Below are positions 21,801 to 26,414 of a stretch of 26,414 nucleotides of DNA, piece by piece. The translations under genes were made by a program, and so were the position numbers. This stretch comes from a virus. The notes below the pieces were generated by a model. That model did not search any database and was not told the origin of the DNA. It saw only the letters and a program-made list of their open reading frames with translations. The stretch's first letter is position 1. Each line of letters opens with the position of its first letter. The stretch spans positions 1 to 26,414 of the IMG/VR virus record IMGVR_UViG_3300032282_001926; one strand, given 5' to 3'.

Positions 21801-24800
21801 GAACTCGCTGCCGCTGCCAAGCAGCGCATGGCTGTCTATCAGGCCCGATCGCAGATCACCGCTCTCAAGGAAGAGACCGCGATCTGGGCCCAGGTAAAGT
21901 CCGGCGTCATGTCGGTCTCCGCCGCCGAGCACGAACTCGCCGTTCGGCAGAAAGAGGTCGAACTCGGCTCGCGAACTCTCGCAGAGGAGTTCGTCACCGC
22001 GCAGGAGACGATGCAGAAGACTGCTGAGAGCGCGAAGAACGCATATATCGACCTCGGCCAGGTGCTTGAGGGTGCGTTCACCCAGGCTTTCGATGCCGTC
22101 ATCTCGGGAACTAGAGACCTAGGTGACGTGCTCGAAGGCATGGGCCTCTCGATCGGCAAGCAGATTTTCTCGGCCATGCTCAAGTCGAAGTTCTCGGACT
22201 TCGACCCGACCATGAAGGCGAACTTCCTCGACCTCGGCCAGTTCGGCGAGAGCACGTTCGGGAAGATGTTCTCGTCCGTGATCGAGGGAGGAAAGAGTCT
22301 TCTCGGTCTCGGTAGTTCTGGCTCAAGCGGCGGCTCCACTGCTGGTTCCGGAGAGCCGATCGGACAGAATGCGGACGGCTCCTACATCTTCAGCAATCCA
22401 GAAGCAGCGAAGCAGGCCGGCAGCAGCTTCCTGGCGGACTTCATGGTCGGCATGGGCGTCGGCTCGTTCACGAAGCAGGCCACGGACTCTCTACGAGGCG
22501 GCCCAAGTTCAACCGGCAGCAATGGCTGGGATCAGGTTCTTCAGTTTCAGAACATGGCTTCGACAGGGCTGGCTCAGGCACTCGGCGGCCCGCTCGCGGC
22601 TGCGATCGTCGGCGTCTTCAACTCGTTCTTGCCTGACATCGTCAAGATGTTCCGCGACGCCTTCGATACGACGACCAAGGGCACGAAGGAGCGAGTCAAG
22701 GGAGAGTCTGACCTCGATAAGTCGCCAACCTTCTCGAAGCTTCAGGACAAGTCGAACCTCGGCGACTTCACACGCGGCGACAACAAAGACCTCGGGCTGT
22801 TCGACAACTACCGGACCGGCGTCGCCACCGCGATCGAGCGCGGCATGAAGGAAGGCGAGGCCAACGCGATCAAGGGCGCTGGCGAGGGCATCTTCTCGGT
22901 CATCTTCAAGGGTGACGGCGACAAGATGGTCAACGGCGCGATGGACATGGGACGCGGCATGGCGGAGTTCCTGTCGCGCGGCCTCGCTGACGGTATGACC
23001 TATGACGAGATGCTCGCGTCACTGCGGTCGTTCGCCGACGAGAACGACGTGACCCTGAAGGACGCGCTGATCGGCGTCAACACCTTCGGAAAGGCTGCCA
23101 TCGAGCAGTTCGGAAAGATCGGTCAGGCGGACTGGGGAGCTCAGGAGTTCGCGGATAGCATTTATGGCATCACGGAGATCTTTCAGGAGGACGTGCCACA
23201 CGGCGTGAGCCTCGCGTCCATAGCTCTCCAGTCGATGTCGAAGGACGGAGCGTCAGCATTCGGCAACCTTGATGCAGCCGGGAAGCAGTGGCTTGTGTCG
23301 CTTGGCAACGATGCCGAGGCATTCAAGACAGTTATGGCAGACTTGGCCAGCCAGGGTTTCACGATCGACACGACGGCTTTCGAGAACAAGATGGCCGACA
23401 TGACAGCCTCCGCCATGAAGCTCGGCGAGGTCATCCCTGACTTCATCAACTCTGATAATCTCGTCTCCGCGTTCGACAACCTCGGCTCGAAACTAGCGAC
23501 CAGCGTTAGCGCTGCACTTGCTAGCTCCATGCTCAAGGACATGAACGAGAACTCGGACTTCATGGGTTCTCTCGAGGGCGTGTTCGGCAAGATTCGAGAA
23601 CTCCAGTCCGGAGACCTGAGCCAGTCGGACTTCATGGCGCAACTTCCGGCCGCCTTGGCTGAGGGTCGCGCGAATCTCGACGAGTACATCCCGAGGCTCA
23701 AGGCGATCCGAGCCGCCGTGAAGGAGGTTCAGGACGCCGTCGTTGAGGCGTTCAAGCCGGACGCCGCAGAGCGGCTTGCGGCATCCATCCAGGCTGCCGC
23801 AGACGGACTCAAGGGATCGTTCTACAATGCGATCAACGCGGGCATGGATGCTGCTCTTGGCGACGGAGGATCAACCGCTGCTGGCATGAACGCTTTCGCT
23901 GAGTCGATGCGCGGGTCGATCAAGGACTCCGTGAAGCAGTCGATCATGCAGGGCATCGCCGAAGCGGCCATGATGAAGGGTCCGCTGGCCGAGTTGATGG
24001 GCTCGTTCGGTGAGGCATTCCAGGGCGCGCTTGCCGGCGGAATCTCGAGCGATGAGCAGGCTTATCTCGACGCGCTCCTTGGTCAGATCGGCACGGTTGC
24101 AGACCAGACGATCGCCTACCTGTCGCCGTCTGTCGAGGCGGTCCTCAAACTCGGAGAGGCAGCCGACACGACCATCGGCAAGATGAACACGCGAACCGTT
24201 GGAGTCCCGACCGACCCGGTGGTCGCGCAGTTCAAGAAGGACGTGGCCGAGGCTCAGGCGACCCTTCAGAGCGGATTCTCGTCGGCCGTCTCGGCTGCGT
24301 TCTCGGCCATCGGCGAGGGCAAGAGCGTATCGGAAGCGACGGCTGCGTTCTCCGAGTCCTTCAAGACCTCGATCTCGCAGTCCGTAGCCGCCGGTCTTCA
24401 GGAGGCTCTCGTCCAGAGCGCCGTGATGGAGGGCGCGCTCGGCGGCTTGATGGCAACTTTCAAGCAGGCGACTGCCGCCGCGATGGCCGACGGCGTCATC
24501 ACCGGAGCCGAGCAGGCGCAACTGGCCGGCTTGGCGCAGCAGATCAAGACGACCGGCGAGGCTGCGGCGAACGCTCTCGCTCCGGTGGTCGCATCCGTCG
24601 CGACGATTGCGACCGGAGTCACCTCGGGCGCTGGTGACGTTCAGTTCGCCGTCAATACGCAGGCGCAGATGACCGCAACGCAGGCCGATGCAGCGATGGC
24701 GACCAGCGCGACGGCAGCGACCACGACCGTCGCAGCCGCCACGGAGACCGCCGCGACGACGCTTGCCGATGCTGCGACGACCATGGCAGCGAACCTGTCC

Positions 24801-26414
24801 GACGCACTCGGTACGACTGGAGCGTCGTCGTCGGAGAGTCTTGCGTCCGAGGCGCAGGCGCAAGAACTCGTTATGCGCGACGCCATGGCACAGGCCGGAA
24901 CCGCCATCTCTAACGGCGCAACGATCTCTGGTGCCGAGTACCAGCAACTGATGACGACGGCCAGTCAGGTGATCGGCGCAGCGGTCACGCAGGGCAGCGC
25001 GGATTCGTCAGCGACTCTCACGACTGCGTATCAGGAAGCCGCTGCCGCAGCGCAGGAGGCTCTCGGCACCGCAGGCGAGGCGCTCTCTGGGGATGTCACG
25101 GACGCCGCAAACAGCCTCCGCGACTCCGTCTCCGAGATCCTCGGGACGAGCGACAGCATCTCGCAGATCGCGCCCGAGGCCGCATATGGCATCGGTCAGT
25201 CGCTCGCGGACGTTCGCGAAAAGGTCGCGCCGGAGATGCAGTCGCAGATCGACTCGATGATCGCGGCGCTCTCGGATGCGAGCCTGACTCCGGAGGAGTC
25301 CGCTGCCCTGTCGAGCACCTTCGATGCCTTGAGCGAGTCCGTCTCGCCTGACGCAGCGTCGACGATCGCAGGCGGGATCGATGCACTCAAAGCGCAACTC
25401 GACGCCGGCCGTCTCTCCTCGATCACCGACCCGTTGAGCGACGCGCTCGGATCGCTCACCTCTCCCTCTGACAGCGTGCGGTCCGCCCTTGACCGCATGG
25501 TGAACCCGACCGAGACCGCGACGAACCGGATGCAGGACCTCGGCTATGCCGTCGAGAAGGCGGTCGCGGCCATCAACGGCGCGGCCGGGAGCATCAGGTC
25601 CGGCGGGACGCCTGCCGCTGCCTCCGGCGGGACGTTCGCGAGAGGCAGCGCGGTCGTCGGTGAGGCTGGGTCTCCGGAGCTGGTGACGGCGAACCGTGGC
25701 GGTGGCTTCTCCGTGCATCCTCTGACCTGGCCTGAGGCGAAGCACCTGATGCGAGGCGGCACGCCTGGCATGGCGGTCGGCGGAGTCGTCGGTGGTGGAA
25801 CTCTTGGCGGCGATGGCGGGAACACCGTACCTCCTGCGCCAGTGCCGACCGGCGGCGGCTACTCGCCGGGAGCCGAGGGAGCGGAGTTCGCGGACTTTAC
25901 GGGCGCGATCACGGACGCCTTCCGCGCCGGGTTCGAGGGGTCGAAGGGATTCATCGAGGACTTCTCGGACTCCATCAACGAGGCCGTCCGCACGCGACTC
26001 GTGGACGCCATCATGCAGGGCTTCGCGGAGAGTCCCGCGATTCAGCAGTACGCGGAAAATATCGACACGCTCATCACGAAGGCGCAGGAACTCGCCGGGA
26101 ACAACAAGTTGTCGGCCGAGGAACTCGCGAACATTCAGGCGCAGATCAAGCAGAACACGGACGCCATCGGGGCGCAGGCAGACCAGATCGACGAACTCCT
26201 CGAACCGATGCGCCAGGCCGAGGCGATCTCGACGGCTATCTCGGACGGACTCGACTTCTCCGGTGCTCTGAAGTCTCTTGCGCTGAATCCTGACGACATA
26301 GAGGGCTTCAGCAAGTCCATCGACGAAACCGTGAACGACGCGGTCCTGAACGGAGCGATCCAGGGACTGCTCGCCTCTGGTCCGATCCAGGACGCCGTGA
26401 AGAAGTTCGGCGAC
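18894..26414 (+). CDS. Tape measure protein (3' end outside the window)
   Basis: The frame is open from ATG 18,894 to the right edge, giving at least 2,507 residues. The protein sets tail length and is probably ejected with the DNA. The N-terminus (TFTVKIAVQEDGSISLIDQA) is followed by Ala/Gly/Ser-rich helices. Two hydrophobic zones lie at about 390-415 and 454-520 (VAIGTGGVAVVSAALAAVVV), as expected for membrane-active tape measures. Residues about 540-1060 are Ala/Gln/Glu-rich coiled coil. Repeated helical units of roughly 75-100 residues recur near 1668, 1817, 2355 and 2470, starting F-x-x-S-[IFM]. VGEAGSPELVTANRGG at 2253-2268 is a motif common near tape measure C-termini. No lysozyme or peptidase motif is visible. 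The length predicts a long tail. Confidence 0.93.
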   Translation, partial: MAETTFTVKIAVQEDGSISLIDQAGEKIASLGQAASGAKAGLSTLEAGTKAAGSAAQASGGQVGEFGNKAGELGSKAQSATGGLSSMASSLLSLNAAVELSKTAFEIGSRAVDAFFSGVDRADNLNDLSQKIGVSVSTLSAFELAANTAGTSIEGVGNGFKVLSKNLSEASAGNTAMADSFKQVLGASFDVNEGLSDTNSTMLALADAFAGMEDGGRKTALAMEVLGKSGADLIPFLNQGSEEITRLTTLSERLGAVISEDTAAAADAFNDNLAILGTAVTGVGTQIAASMLPALKDLTDTIVDFVANDSTVAAFSATFSSAMKAMSAGVQKIADDLKNLGEGATLSQRLEVIFRDVTPTVISVGGQLAKALWSGFVSVAVSIWNSMDWVDIISTGIFIAIGGPAGGALAFIGHAILEGITGGAVAKAPESAAQIVDSLATELKDNAGQAAPMISDGVFVAMLGGGAALAANLLTGPMQALGASIVASLGVAIGTGGVAVVSAALAAVVVGGIGLAFGSDAQGAWNSQLAQLVNSGADTVRSEVEAKRDLLEVKLKASIEFDATDMSGETARLKLELDKANAALEKTATVSAIAEANGISYAEALKQVNSGTTAVSAAVDKEAEALKRKEEAQKQAQAVMDGYVSKLNEIKTATEATTSFYTQLNATPVNSDRYVAISQEKEIYDQLVTTLGTVEAAQASMAAQDAAYQAASEAVASKRSQSSAVYVNDLRTQAQAEADHVAAMKIAADQYGVTGQTQSAVAAIIEESSLRILGATEQEAAAIRTAAEGKIQAVISGQTYADQLTQQTEAEKAQMDAVNKNSEAITAHATAIQGLSTVGQIWQYAADGAISYGDAERAATAAASASTDVFDQAAAVRMRLVEVTVQQTNENLKAAAASQQNQVNLQAEIAAIDAAESSGVSYANSTLEIERAKILAAAATQKAADSTIAETAALNESIDKLAQSKINELELAAAAKQRMAVYQARSQITALKEETAIWAQVKSGVMSVSAAEHELAVRQKEVELGSRTLAEEFVTAQETMQKTAESAKNAYIDLGQVLEGAFTQAFDAVISGTRDLGDVLEGMGLSIGKQIFSAMLKSKFSDFDPTMKANFLDLGQFGESTFGKMFSSVIEGGKSLLGLGSSGSSGGSTAGSGEPIGQNADGSYIFSNPEAAKQAGSSFLADFMVGMGVGSFTKQATDSLRGGPSSTGSNGWDQVLQFQNMASTGLAQALGGPLAAAIVGVFNSFLPDIVKMFRDAFDTTTKGTKERVKGESDLDKSPTFSKLQDKSNLGDFTRGDNKDLGLFDNYRTGVATAIERGMKEGEANAIKGAGEGIFSVIFKGDGDKMVNGAMDMGRGMAEFLSRGLADGMTYDEMLASLRSFADENDVTLKDALIGVNTFGKAAIEQFGKIGQADWGAQEFADSIYGITEIFQEDVPHGVSLASIALQSMSKDGASAFGNLDAAGKQWLVSLGNDAEAFKTVMADLASQGFTIDTTAFENKMADMTASAMKLGEVIPDFINSDNLVSAFDNLGSKLATSVSAALASSMLKDMNENSDFMGSLEGVFGKIRELQSGDLSQSDFMAQLPAALAEGRANLDEYIPRLKAIRAAVKEVQDAVVEAFKPDAAERLAASIQAAADGLKGSFYNAINAGMDAALGDGGSTAAGMNAFAESMRGSIKDSVKQSIMQGIAEAAMMKGPLAELMGSFGEAFQGALAGGISSDEQAYLDALLGQIGTVADQTIAYLSPSVEAVLKLGEAADTTIGKMNTRTVGVPTDPVVAQFKKDVAEAQATLQSGFSSAVSAAFSAIGEGKSVSEATAAFSESFKTSISQSVAAGLQEALVQSAVMEGALGGLMATFKQATAAAMADGVITGAEQAQLAGLAQQIKTTGEAAANALAPVVASVATIATGVTSGAGDVQFAVNTQAQMTATQADAAMATSATAATTTVAAATETAATTLADAATTMAANLSDALGTTGASSSESLASEAQAQELVMRDAMAQAGTAISNGATISGAEYQQLMTTASQVIGAAVTQGSADSSATLTTAYQEAAAAAQEALGTAGEALSGDVTDAANSLRDSVSEILGTSDSISQIAPEAAYGIGQSLADVREKVAPEMQSQIDSMIAALSDASLTPEESAALSSTFDALSESVSPDAASTIAGGIDALKAQLDAGRLSSITDPLSDALGSLTSPSDSVRSALDRMVNPTETATNRMQDLGYAVEKAVAAINGAAGSIRSGGTPAAASGGTFARGSAVVGEAGSPELVTANRGGGFSVHPLTWPEAKHLMRGGTPGMAVGGVVGGGTLGGDGGNTVPPAPVPTGGGYSPGAEGAEFADFTGAITDAFRAGFEGSKGFIEDFSDSINEAVRTRLVDAIMQGFAESPAIQQYAENIDTLITKAQELAGNNKLSAEELANIQAQIKQNTDAIGAQADQIDELLEPMRQAEAISTAISDGLDFSGALKSLALNPDDIEGFSKSIDETVNDAVLNGAIQGLLASGPIQDAVKKFGD

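Noticed and set aside
1-26414. tRNA, rRNA, insertion sequence, integrase or attachment site
   Set aside because: I looked for these features and saw none. Intergenic gaps are all under about 140 bases.

Overview
The window is part of the late (morphogenesis) region of a tailed bacteriophage with siphovirus-type genes, or a prophage of one. Every gene I can support lies on the + strand. Genes are tightly packed, often with 4-base stop/start overlaps (ATGA, GTGA, TTGA), and GTG and TTG starts are common. Base composition is high in G+C, so the host is probably a high-GC bacterium. Sec signal peptides, two lipoboxes and a dnaX-type A AAA AAG slip site fit a bacterial host, but I cannot name the host. 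No integrase, lysis, replication or tRNA gene is visible.

Layout: (1) 1-6,093, head module: the end of a probable terminase large subunit, a portal-MuF fusion, a prohead protease with a probable nested scaffold start, and the HK97-fold major capsid protein closed by a terminator. (2) 6,110-8,397, accessory genes: a GT-A glycosyltransferase, a small head-type protein, a GT-B glycosyltransferase, a small basic protein and a small Cys/His protein. (3) 8,437-13,595, the unusual block: a beta-rich surface-type protein, then seven consecutive genes that all carry export signals. These are two tiny lipoproteins, one fibre-like protein, three paralogous glycine-rich proteins and one small fibre-associated protein. 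(4) 13,599-16,766, connector module: head-tail adaptor fused to an N-terminal Ig-like domain, HK97 gp10-like neck protein, tail terminator, and a second GT-B glycosyltransferase. (5) 16,788-26,414, tail module: tail tube protein with a strong terminator, tail assembly chaperone with a -1 frameshift, and a very long tape measure protein that runs off the window.

Two features stand out. First, homologues of phage fibre proteins, which normally fold in the cytoplasm, here begin with predicted signal peptides; this suggests an exported adhesin, decoy or exclusion cassette inside the virion operon. Second, a repeated element of GTCCAC hexamers, usually spaced 7-8 bases apart and often preceded by a TAnACT-like -10 sequence, occurs in front of almost every gene that is not translationally coupled to its upstream neighbour. 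It looks like a phage-specific late promoter or leader signal.

The three glycosyltransferases interleaved with structural genes suggest that the virion, or the exported proteins, are glycosylated. All functional calls rest on reading motifs by eye; no database search was run.
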